A DNA stretch of 64,000 nucleotides, from NCBI RefSeq assembly GCF_013112245.1, contig NZ_WVRN01000003.1, forward strand, positions 1-64,000, in the 5' to 3' direction. The translations under genes were made by a program, and so were the position numbers. Below the pieces are notes generated by a model. That model ran no database searches, was not told where the DNA came from, and worked only from the letters and a program-made list of their open reading frames with translations. This document shows, one piece after another, positions 9,579 through 16,705 of this stretch. The DNA comes from Ruegeria sp. HKCCD4315. GTDB taxonomy: Bacteria; Pseudomonadota; Alphaproteobacteria; Rhodobacterales; Rhodobacteraceae. Within the stretch, counting starts at the first letter, position 1, and the number at the start of each line of letters is the position of its first letter.

Positions 9579-10144
9579 GTCTGTTGATGCGGCAGCTATT
9601 CACCAATGATGTGATTGTTCGCCGTTTCAAGGACCGTAGGAAATTCTATGAACTAAGAGAAATGGAGTAGGAGCCACTCAAGAACCAAATCGTATTTTAA
9701 CGATCTGTGGCTCTGCTCATAAGTTATCAGTCCATTGTCGGTTAAAGGCGCTATAAGCAATTCGTTGACTGATTGAAGCTCCAAAGCTCAGAAAATCTTC
9801 CGGCTGTTCTGAAGGAACAGAGCAATCCAGGCAAGCAGTACACAAACTGCCAACGCTTCGGTATCTCCGCCCCGCGCCACTGCAGTTAAACTTGCGCTAA
9901 ATTCTGGAGTTGCTTGCGCAGCCCAGTGGAAGTCTGACCGACAAGCAAATCCCACATAAAACATTTCACAATTGGAATGTGTGTACTACATTGTCGCAGA
10001 GATGACTTCACGCGGCCATTCAACGGACCAGCGTCGAATTGTCTGGGGCGTTGCCTTGTTGGTTTTTGCTTCAGTCGAAAACGCAGCGCGGAGCGGTCAA
10101 AATGAGGATATCTCCAGGGCGACGACTTGGGAAAACGATACGAC
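9579..10144. other. 566-base region with no convincing gene
   Basis: The stretch between cusF and the methyltransferase holds only short frames. A 48-residue frame at 10002-10148 has a hydrophobic core but no ribosome site and overlaps the next gene. A minus-strand 90-residue frame at 9886-10158 has a composition unlike its neighbours. No terminator with a T-run was identified after cusF. Confidence 0.45.
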
Positions 10145-10765
10145 ATGACAGCTAACACAAGAGAGCACTGGGACGATGTCTATGGCGAGAAGTTTGACAC
10201 CCAATTGAGTTGGCTCGAGGATGATCCAGAGATATCGCTTGAACTCATCGAGTTGATCAGAGTGTCTAAGCCTTCATCCGTCATCGACATTGGTGGAGGT
10301 ACATCTCGTCTTGCTGGAGCGTTGCTTGCGAAGGGGCTCCATGACGTGACAGTTCTCGATCTATCGCAGGTCGCGTTGGACACGTCCCGGGAAAGGTTGG
10401 GGCGCGCCGCTGAAACAGTCACTTGGATTTCCGCAGATATAACTTCTTGGGTCCCCGATCGCAGATATGACGTCTGGCATGATAGGGCGGTTTTTCACTT
10501 TCTCGTGGATACATCGCAACGCGCGGCCTATCTGGAAAGCGTGAAGAGAGGGGTAAAAATTGGCGGCCATGTGATCATTGCTACGTTTGCACTTGATGGG
10601 CCGGAGACTTGCAGTGGTCTCCCGGTCGCCCGCTATAGTCCGAGCGATATCGCCATGCTTTTCGAGGAACACTTTGAACTCGTCGCGCATCGCCATCACC
10701 TGCACCAAACCCCTTGGGGGGAAAGTCAGTCTTTCCAGGCCAGTGTTCTCCGCCGCTGCGATTGA
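10145..10765 (+). CDS. class I SAM-dependent methyltransferase
   Basis: This 206-residue cytoplasmic enzyme has the SAM-binding motif VIDIGGGTSRLAG followed by VTVLDLS, the acidic end of strand 2, and a later WHDRAVFHFLV motif. The family is common beside metal and metalloid resistance genes, including TehB-like and arsenite-type enzymes, but the Cys set of ArsM is absent and the substrate is unknown. The ATG at 10145 matches where the family usually begins (EHWDDVY); an in-frame GTG/ATG further up at 10127 is possible. It is convergent with the sensor kinase gene. Confidence 0.8.
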   Translation: MTANTREHWDDVYGEKFDTQLSWLEDDPEISLELIELIRVSKPSSVIDIGGGTSRLAGALLAKGLHDVTVLDLSQVALDTSRERLGRAAETVTWISADITSWVPDRRYDVWHDRAVFHFLVDTSQRAAYLESVKRGVKIGGHVIIATFALDGPETCSGLPVARYSPSDIAMLFEEHFELVAHRHHLHQTPWGESQSFQASVLRRCD

Positions 10766-10838
10766 GCCCACACCTGAAACTGGCCCAAGGCGGTGCGCTT
10801 CCAATAAGCTTTCAGAACGTGCCGATTGTGTTCACAAG

Positions 10839-12236
10839 TTACGTTTGGCCCTCAAAAACTGGCAGAACCACCTTAGCGCACAAGCCGCCAGTTTCCCCGT
10901 TTAGCAATTCTATCGTGCCACCGTGCGACTGGATGATCGTACGTGCGATCGACAGCCCCAAACCGGTTCCGCCAGTCTCTCGCGAGCGGGATGTTTCAAG
11001 CCGCACGAATGGGTCGAATACCGCATCGAGCATATGCTCGGGGATGCCGGGCCCCTGATCCTGGATCAATATTTTTGCCTCATTCCCCTCTTGCATGACC
11101 GAGACGTTGGCCCGGGCACCATACCGGCAGGCGTTTTCAATGATATTGCGCAGAGCTCGCTTCATCAGTATCGGCCGAAGCGTGACGGCCGGATTGTCTG
11201 CGACCGATACCTCAACCGTGTCACCGGCTTGCACAATGTCTTCGGTCGTTTTGGTTACGAATTCACCAATTGGGACGGTACTGGAAGGTTCGCGCGTGGC
11301 TACGCCCTTGGCAAATGACAGGGTGGAGTCCACCATCTCCTGCATTTCCTCGATGGTCTCGATCAGATGGTCACGGGTGTCCTCTTCCTCCACCAGTTCG
11401 GCGCGAACCCGCAATCCCGTCAGTGGCGACCGCAAATCGTGACCCAGCGCCCCCAATAGCCTGGTCCGATCGGCAACATAGCGAGTCAGCCTGTCACGCA
11501 TATGGTTGAACGCCTGTGTCAAATCTCGCACCTCGGTCGGACCAGAAACCTTCAGTTCCTGGACGTCTTCACCGCGACCAAACTGGTCTGCAGCCAGTGA
11601 CAGGCGGCGCAACGGGCCGGTCAGCCGTGTCAGTAGAAACCAAATGGTAGCACCCAGAATCAGAGTTGCTGTGAAACCGAAGCTGACAAAGGATTGCCAA
11701 GGCCATTGCAATGGTGGGTTGTGGAACCGGGTATCCACGTTGAGCCATTGATCAGTCGACAGAGCGATCGACAGCTGCATTTCTACTGCGGATACGTCAT
11801 CACGCATCATTGCCATGTGCATTTCAGCCATCGTAGACGGAAATCCTTCGACCGGCAGCATATCAGGCGAGAACTCATGTAGTTCGACCCTAATCGGTCG
11901 GTTTTCATAGCCTGGCAGAATTCTGCGAATGGTATTTTCGACCGTCCCATCAGCGTTGTGCCCAGTGTGGTCGACCGCTGGTGTATTTGTAAGGCTGAAA
12001 CGCACAAGCGGAGAGCTCGCCGCCCGCAAGATCGCATCGTGCATCTCGGGCGGAGCTTCTTCGATCAGTCGCGCGATATTTGCAGCGCGACCAGCGGTTT
12101 CCAGTCCAAGGGCCATGTGTACTGCCATCGAACGTTCATCAACGAAGAGCCACAGGCTGACCAGTTGCGCCGCAGCCAACGCCGCGATGATCAAAAGGAT
12201 AAGCTGACCGCGTAAACTCTGCGCAAAGGCTTTCAT
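10839..12236 (-). CDS. sensor histidine kinase with Met/His-rich sensor
   Basis: A 465-residue membrane kinase. Residues 11-32 and 185-203 are membrane helices that enclose a periplasmic sensor containing FPSTMAEMHMAMM (134-144), a Met/His cluster suited to Cu(I) or Ag(I). HAMP follows at about 205-257, then the phospho-acceptor H266 in GALGHDLRSPL, and an ATPase domain with NIIENA, DQGPGIP and GTGLGL. The start overlaps the regulator stop by four bases (12233-12236). By position and sensor content it likely controls the copper genes that follow; metal sensing itself is an inference. Confidence 0.88.
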   Translation of the reverse strand: MKAFAQSLRGQLILLIIAALAAAQLVSLWLFVDERSMAVHMALGLETAGRAANIARLIEEAPPEMHDAILRAASSPLVRFSLTNTPAVDHTGHNADGTVENTIRRILPGYENRPIRVELHEFSPDMLPVEGFPSTMAEMHMAMMRDDVSAVEMQLSIALSTDQWLNVDTRFHNPPLQWPWQSFVSFGFTATLILGATIWFLLTRLTGPLRRLSLAADQFGRGEDVQELKVSGPTEVRDLTQAFNHMRDRLTRYVADRTRLLGALGHDLRSPLTGLRVRAELVEEEDTRDHLIETIEEMQEMVDSTLSFAKGVATREPSSTVPIGEFVTKTTEDIVQAGDTVEVSVADNPAVTLRPILMKRALRNIIENACRYGARANVSVMQEGNEAKILIQDQGPGIPEHMLDAVFDPFVRLETSRSRETGGTGLGLSIARTIIQSHGGTIELLNGETGGLCAKVVLPVFEGQT

Positions 12237-12958
12237 CCCGTAAGCTCGCGTACGTCAGTCGACAAGCAATAACCGCCACCCCTTACGGTGGTGATGAGTT
12301 TCGGCCGCGCTGGATTAGCTTCGATCTTACGACGTAGGCGGCTAACCTGGTTGTCGATTGTACGATCGAATAGATGCGGGCTGCGACCTGCGGTCAAGTC
12401 CAGTAGAGCATCTCGCGACATCACCTTGCGCGGCCGTTGAAGGAACTCGGCCAACAGCTTAAGGTCGGCAGTTGTCAGAATTTCTTCGGTTCCATCCGCT
12501 GCAGTTAAGGTGCGACGGTCGGTATCTAAAACCCAGTCCCCAAATGCGATCCGTTTGCCCGCCAGACCTCTAACTGGGCGCGCGTCGGTTTCGGTGCGTC
12601 GCAGGATGGCCTTGATCCGAGCCAGCAATTCACGAGGGTTGAACGGCTTGGGCAGATAGTCGTCGGCCCCGATTTCCAACCCTACGATACGGTCGGTGTC
12701 TTCACCCAATGCGGTCAGCATCAGGATCGGTGGTCCTCCGGTAGCGGATAGGCGGCGGCAAACTGAAATCCCGTCTTCGCCCGGCATCATGACATCCAGC
12801 ACGATCAAGTCGTACCGTCCGGCGGCCAATCGCGCGTCCATCTCGACAGCGTCGCCCGCAGTGCTGGCCCGTAATCCGTTCTTTTCAAGGTAGCGGCTGA
12901 CCGCATCGCGGATTTCGCGGTGGTCGTCGACAATCAAGATATGCGGTGTTTCTGTCAT
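12233..12958 (-). CDS. OmpR-family response regulator, partner of the Met/His sensor kinase
   Basis: 241 residues: a receiver domain with phospho-acceptor D55 (LIVLDVMMPGEDG), the acidic pair D11-D12, and K108 in KPFNPRELL, then a winged-helix DNA-binding domain with DNQVSRLRRKIE and TVRGGGYCL. It is transcribed together with the kinase and divergently from the EF-hand protein gene. Repeated TTGTATC elements in the shared upstream region (13001-13047) are the likely binding site. Confidence 0.9.
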   Translation of the reverse strand: MTETPHILIVDDHREIRDAVSRYLEKNGLRASTAGDAVEMDARLAAGRYDLIVLDVMMPGEDGISVCRRLSATGGPPILMLTALGEDTDRIVGLEIGADDYLPKPFNPRELLARIKAILRRTETDARPVRGLAGKRIAFGDWVLDTDRRTLTAADGTEEILTTADLKLLAEFLQRPRKVMSRDALLDLTAGRSPHLFDRTIDNQVSRLRRKIEANPARPKLITTVRGGGYCLSTDVRELTG

Positions 12959-13000
12959 GGTTCAATCATAAGCCCCGGCTCTGAGCAAATCCCGGCTTTT

Positions 13001-13047
13001 TTGTATCGCTTTGTATCATGCAGGTGGATTGCGACAAAGCGATACAA
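13001..13047. promoter_or_regulatory. probable response-regulator operator
   Basis: TTGTATCGCT and TTGTATCATG are direct repeats with a ten-base period (13001-13020). AAGCGATACAA (13037-13047) is the inverted copy of the first. Ten-base direct repeats are typical for OmpR-family regulators, and the site lies between the regulator gene and the divergent EF-hand gene. Binding by the product of 12233 is an inference from position. Confidence 0.65.
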
Positions 13048-13130
13048 ACCAGGCTGGGCAGGGGGGTAGTGGTGGGTCTGTCAGGAGCCATATGATTGGT
13101 GTCGCAACAAAAAACCGAGAGGTGAGATTC

Positions 13131-13673
13131 ATGAAACGCACGTTCACGCTGGCCGCTGGAGCCATTGCCGCGACTTTGATGGCGCTGCCCGCGTTTGCCG
13201 CCGGTCAGCATGGCAGCAGCGCGCAGATGCAGGGCCATCAGGGCGGCATGATGCAGGGTGCGCCCGGCGGCATGATGGGCGATCACGCAGGCATGATGCA
13301 AATGATGGTGAAAATGCATGGCCAGATGATGGGTGGTATGCATGGCAAGGGTATGATGGGCGGCAACTGGCTGGCGGTTCTGGACATGGACGAGGACGGT
13401 CGCCCGAGCGAATCTGAGATCGCCGAAGGTCTGAAGGCCCGGATGCAGGCGCATGACGTCAATGGAGATGGCAACCTGTCGATTGATGAGTTCGAAGCGC
13501 TGCATTCCGGGCTGATCCGCGAAACCATGGTGGACCGATTTCAGCATCTGGATGCCAATGGCGATGGCGCGGTGACCACAGGGGAAATCGAGAAAGGCGC
13601 AAAGACGATGTCGCCGAAACACGGCATGAAGTCCTCGAAACCTGTGACAAAGTCTTCTGAAACCAACAACTGA
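13131..13673 (+). CDS. exported Met/His-rich protein with three EF-hands
   Basis: 180 residues. A signal peptide ends near AFAA (24). Residues 26-78 are a Met/Gly/His-rich tract (GGMMQG, HAGMMQMMVKMHGQMMGGMHGKGMM) suited to Cu(I)/Ag(I) binding. Three EF-hand loops follow: DMDEDGRPSESE (85-96), DVNGDGNLSIDE (109-120) and DANGDGAVTTGE (141-152). The product is probably a periplasmic metal buffer or sensor. ATG 13131 is preceded by GAGAGGTGAG; the longer frame from 13011 runs through the operator and is rejected. It heads the + strand copper cluster. Confidence 0.85.
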   Translation: MKRTFTLAAGAIAATLMALPAFAAGQHGSSAQMQGHQGGMMQGAPGGMMGDHAGMMQMMVKMHGQMMGGMHGKGMMGGNWLAVLDMDEDGRPSESEIAEGLKARMQAHDVNGDGNLSIDEFEALHSGLIRETMVDRFQHLDANGDGAVTTGEIEKGAKTMSPKHGMKSSKPVTKSSETNN

Positions 13674-13731
13674 AACGCAACCGTGTAGCCGGGTTATCGC
13701 ACTCGGCCACAAACCACTGAGGAACAAAGCG

Positions 13732-13839
13732 ATGATGGGGTATGGCGCTGGAATGGGGTTTGGCATGATCTGGATGTTGCTGATTGCAGTGTTGATCGTT
13801 CTGGCGATCGTGGCACTGGTCAAATACATCGCTAAGTGA
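13732..13839 (+). CDS. 35-aa single-helix membrane peptide
   Basis: A very short gene with GAGGAA eight bases before ATG 13732. The product is a Gly/Met-rich head (MMGYGAGMGFGM) followed by one hydrophobic helix and a KYIAK tail. Similar tiny Gly/Met membrane peptides occur in copper clusters. It lies 58 bases after the EF-hand gene and 60 bases before the TVP38-type gene, so it is probably in the same operon. The role is unknown. Confidence 0.65.
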   Translation: MMGYGAGMGFGMIWMLLIAVLIVLAIVALVKYIAK

Positions 13840-13898
13840 CCTCGGAATCCGTCACTCCCGTATAGGGGTGGAGGGCTATGTCATAGGAGGAACGAAAG

Positions 13899-14648
13899 CT
13901 GGAAGGCCTGCACAGCAATAGCCGTTTGGTTTTCATCGCGGCTTTGATCGCGTTGCTGATCGCCACCATCTGGTTGTGGCTGTCTGGCGCGTTGGACGCA
14001 GGACTATCGCGCGAAGTCATTACTGCGTGGGTGGATTGGGCCGGCCCGTTCGGACCCATTGTCATCATCGGCTTCATGACAGCCGCAGTGGTTGCCAGCC
14101 CAATCCCCAGCGCTCCGATCGCTGTCGCTGCCGGGGTGGCATATGGGCATGGGCTGGGAACCGCATTGGTTGCTATCGGGGCGGAGTTGGGGGCGCTGCT
14201 GGCGTTCCTGATAGCCCGTTGGTTGGGGCGCGACGCGCTGCGCCGGTGGTTCGGCGACAAGCTGGACATAGGGTTGCTTGGATCGCAGAATGCCCTGATG
14301 TTGACCGTGTTCACCAGCCGCCTGATGCCTTTCGTTTCTTTCGACATGCTCAGCTACGCCGCCGGTCTGACCCGACTTCAATTTTGGCGGTTCGCACTGG
14401 CCACCTTGGCTGGACTCTTGCCGGCCAGTTTCGTTTTGGCCCATCTGGGCAGCCAGATTACCGAAACCGCGACAGGCGGCACCAGCCTTGCGGTTATCGG
14501 GATTGGGCTGTTGACGGGGGCGCCACTTATTTGGTTGGCTTGGAAACGCAAGATGCCCGTTGGCTCTTCAGACCACGAATTGAGCCAGATCAATGCGACC
14601 GATCCAAGCGGTCCTAAACTGTTGGAGAATGGAGGAAACCCTAAGTGA
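13899..14648 (+). CDS. TVP38/TMEM64-family membrane protein
   Basis: A polytopic inner-membrane protein of the DedA/TVP38 superfamily with the conserved block PIPSAPIAVAAGVAYG...LGTALVAIGAELGALLAFLIARWLGR and a later FTSRLMPFVSFDMLSYAAGL. Family members act in lipid or envelope homeostasis; some are linked to selenite and metal uptake. No ATG fits the start. A perfect AGGAGG at 13885-13890 lies eight bases before an in-frame CTG (13899), while the first TTG (13926) is 35 bases away, so a CTG start is proposed. The stop overlaps the next gene. Confidence 0.8.
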   Translation: MEGLHSNSRLVFIAALIALLIATIWLWLSGALDAGLSREVITAWVDWAGPFGPIVIIGFMTAAVVASPIPSAPIAVAAGVAYGHGLGTALVAIGAELGALLAFLIARWLGRDALRRWFGDKLDIGLLGSQNALMLTVFTSRLMPFVSFDMLSYAAGLTRLQFWRFALATLAGLLPASFVLAHLGSQITETATGGTSLAVIGIGLLTGAPLIWLAWKRKMPVGSSDHELSQINATDPSGPKLLENGGNPK

Positions 14649-15013
14649 TCCGCGCACAATGGATATCAACTGCGACACGGACGGCCCGAGCCATGGGCCG
14701 GCTGCAGGTCCTGTTGATCTGTGCGTTGGTGGTTTCGATGCTGATCTCTGTTGTGCCGTCCCATGCCGGGCATGACATCGCGAAGGCCGCTACCCAGGCC
14801 GAGCTCGTTATCGATGACAGCGGTGGGTATCCCGCGTCTCATCCATCAGAAGAATTAGACTGCTCAGTGCACCCGGGCTGTTATGCGATGGCAGTTATGG
14901 CAGCACCTGAATTGCTCTCGATGCGTATTGCTACGCCCGTGGCGCCAGAACGGTTCCGGCCACGCGCAAGCCTGCCGGTCGCACCACTACCACATCCGCC
15001 AAACCTGTCCTGA
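14645..15013 (+). CDS. small exported protein with Cys pair, 122 aa
   Basis: It begins at a GTG that overlaps the stop of the TVP38-type gene. A long Arg-rich head is followed by a hydrophobic signal segment ending in SHAGHD, then DCSVHPGCYAM with two Cys, and a Pro/His end PLPHPPNLS. The layout matches the exported protein at 3368. It is unrecognised by family. A copper-linked periplasmic role is suggested only by its neighbours and by the His and Cys residues. Confidence 0.6.
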   Translation: MIRAQWISTATRTARAMGRLQVLLICALVVSMLISVVPSHAGHDIAKAATQAELVIDDSGGYPASHPSEELDCSVHPGCYAMAVMAAPELLSMRIATPVAPERFRPRASLPVAPLPHPPNLS

Positions 15014-15097
15014 ACGTGACCGGCAATGGCTCCGGAATCGCTCCGGGGTCTGCCCCAAGCCGTTGATTGCGGCCCAACTCAGTTCAGGACACTTACC

Positions 15098-15457
15098 ATG
15101 CTTACCATTCTGTACTTTTTCGTCACGGGCGTGGTGCTATTCGCACTGTTGCGCCTGACCTGTGGCCCCTGTGTGATGGGGACACAAGAACATCATCCCG
15201 GTGTTCCGGTGACAACCCTTGGCTGGGCGCTCAGCCTGTTTCTGGCCGCAACCTACCTGCTGTGCGTGGCCTTTGACCTGATCTTTCCAAGTTTTGCCAT
15301 GTACCGGGCTTGGATCGGCCTGATGCCCGGAATGACTTGGCTCAGCCTGCCCTCATTCCTGTTGGGACTGTTATGGGCGTTTCTCTACGGCTGGTACGCC
15401 GCGTTGCTGTTCGGCGGACTGTTCAATGTCTTTGCGGCTCGCACAAAACTCAACTGA
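15098..15457 (+). CDS. DUF5676-family membrane protein
   Basis: A 119-residue protein with three to four membrane helices and the family pattern LGWALSLFLAATYLLCVAFDLIFP...LPGMTWLS...LWAFLYGWYAALLFGGLFNVF. A CGPC motif lies in the first loop. The family is often found with copper ATPases but has no proven function. The ATG at 15098 matches the usual family start; the in-frame ATG at 15026 would add an unrelated head. Confidence 0.78.
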   Translation: MLTILYFFVTGVVLFALLRLTCGPCVMGTQEHHPGVPVTTLGWALSLFLAATYLLCVAFDLIFPSFAMYRAWIGLMPGMTWLSLPSFLLGLLWAFLYGWYAALLFGGLFNVFAARTKLN

Positions 15458-15473
15458 TTGAAAGGACAAAGCC

Positions 15474-15593
15474 ATGAAGGCCATCGCTCTGACCCTGCTT
15501 TTGACGCCCTTCCTGATGGCCGTCATCTACCGGATTTTTCTGCACGTGCCCGCCAATGTGCGCGTTTCAGTTGACGAAAGGAAACCTAAATGA
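15474..15593 (+). CDS. 39-aa membrane peptide, coupled to the beta-propeller gene
   Basis: GAAAGGA lies before ATG 15474. The product has one hydrophobic helix (AIALTLLLTPFLMAVIYRIF) and a short basic/acidic tail. Its stop overlaps the next start in an ATGA, and it follows the DUF5676 gene by 16 bases, which supports a real gene inside the operon. The function is unknown. Confidence 0.55.
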   Translation: MKAIALTLLLTPFLMAVIYRIFLHVPANVRVSVDERKPK

Positions 15594-16639
15594 CCCTGTT
15601 CAATCTGGCCGCAGGCCTGTCCGTCGCAGCTTTGACTGCGCCTTCGCTCACGCTGGCGGCAACCGTGTTCATTCCCGAAGGCAGCGCGGACTCGGTTCTG
15701 GTGATCGACTCCGAAACCGGCAAGACCGTCGAGCGGCTGCCGAGGCTCGTGGCGGTCCATGGGCTGGCCGGCGCGCCCGGCTTTAAGTACCTGGTCGCGG
15801 GCAGCTACGCAGAAACCGAGGCCACAACGCCACCAAAACCCGAAGGTATGTCCGAGGATGAACACGCTGCGCACCACGCCAAGCGCGATGTCACCGCGTT
15901 GCCCAAAGACAAGGGGCGGAGCCTGCTGACGATCCTTGATGCGGAAACACGCGAGGTCGTCCGCCAGATCGAGGTTCCAGGTGCGGTGCATCACACTGCG
16001 GTGTCGCCCGACGGGCGGTTCGCGGTGGCGACCCATCCGGGCGGTGACGGTATTTCGATCGTCGATCTCGATAAGCTCAGCTTCCTTGGTTTCGTAGCAA
16101 CCGGGCCAATGCCCAACTATGCGGTATTCGCGCCTGACAGCGACAGGGTCTATGTCACCAATACCGGCAATGGTACACTTAGCGAAGTGGATGTCGTCAA
16201 AGGCTTCGTCGTACGCAACATGCCCGTCGGCGAAGGCCCTGAGCATCTTGTACTTAACGCCACCGGCAGCGTCGCCTTCGTAGCCGACAGTGATGGTGGC
16301 AAGGCCTTCCGCGTAGATCTTGCCAGCGGTTCTGTCACCGAAACCTATGACATTGGAGGCGAGTTGCACGGGATCGGCCTGTCCGACCGCGAGGGCGTAC
16401 TGTTCGTGGCCGCCAAAGGCACCGACCGGTTGTTGTCGATTGATCTTGCTACGGGCAAACAGCGCTCGACCAACCTGTCACCGGCACCTTATCACCTGAC
16501 GACCATACCGAACTCAGGCAAAGTGATGGTATCAAGCCGAACCGAACCGAAGGTCTGGATCGTCGATCAAGTCAGCCTGACGGCTATTACCGAAATGCCG
16601 ATACTGGGTGAGGGCCACCAGATGGTTGTTCTGCCCTGA
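15590..16639 (+). CDS. exported YVTN-type beta-propeller protein
   Basis: 349 residues with a signal peptide (to about 24) and repeated blades of the YVTN/cytochrome-d1-like type (VLVIDSETGKTVERL, HHTAVSPDGRFAVATHPG, DRVYVTNTGNGTLSEVDV, GSVAFVADSDG). A loop at about 75-110 carries a His/Glu-rich insert (MSEDEHAAHHAKRD) that breaks the first blades. Such periplasmic propellers bind ligands or partner proteins, and several are linked to metal and redox enzymes. It is translationally coupled to the preceding peptide and followed by copA. Confidence 0.75.
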   Translation: MTLFNLAAGLSVAALTAPSLTLAATVFIPEGSADSVLVIDSETGKTVERLPRLVAVHGLAGAPGFKYLVAGSYAETEATTPPKPEGMSEDEHAAHHAKRDVTALPKDKGRSLLTILDAETREVVRQIEVPGAVHHTAVSPDGRFAVATHPGGDGISIVDLDKLSFLGFVATGPMPNYAVFAPDSDRVYVTNTGNGTLSEVDVVKGFVVRNMPVGEGPEHLVLNATGSVAFVADSDGGKAFRVDLASGSVTETYDIGGELHGIGLSDREGVLFVAAKGTDRLLSIDLATGKQRSTNLSPAPYHLTTIPNSGKVMVSSRTEPKVWIVDQVSLTAITEMPILGEGHQMVVLP

Positions 16640-16705
16640 AGGACTGTGCCCGGCATTGTGTAATTAAACGGCTCTACGACCAAAGCTTAAACCAGGGAGC
16701 AGAAC

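Noticed and set aside
9886..10158. Minus-strand 90-residue frame, possible transposase remnant
   Set aside because: No match to known transposase motifs could be read; composition is unlike real genes nearby.
12966..13829. Long minus-strand open frame of 287 residues
   Set aside because: It is antisense to the EF-hand gene, His-rich only because the + strand is Met/His-rich, has no ribosome site, and crosses the divergent promoter region.
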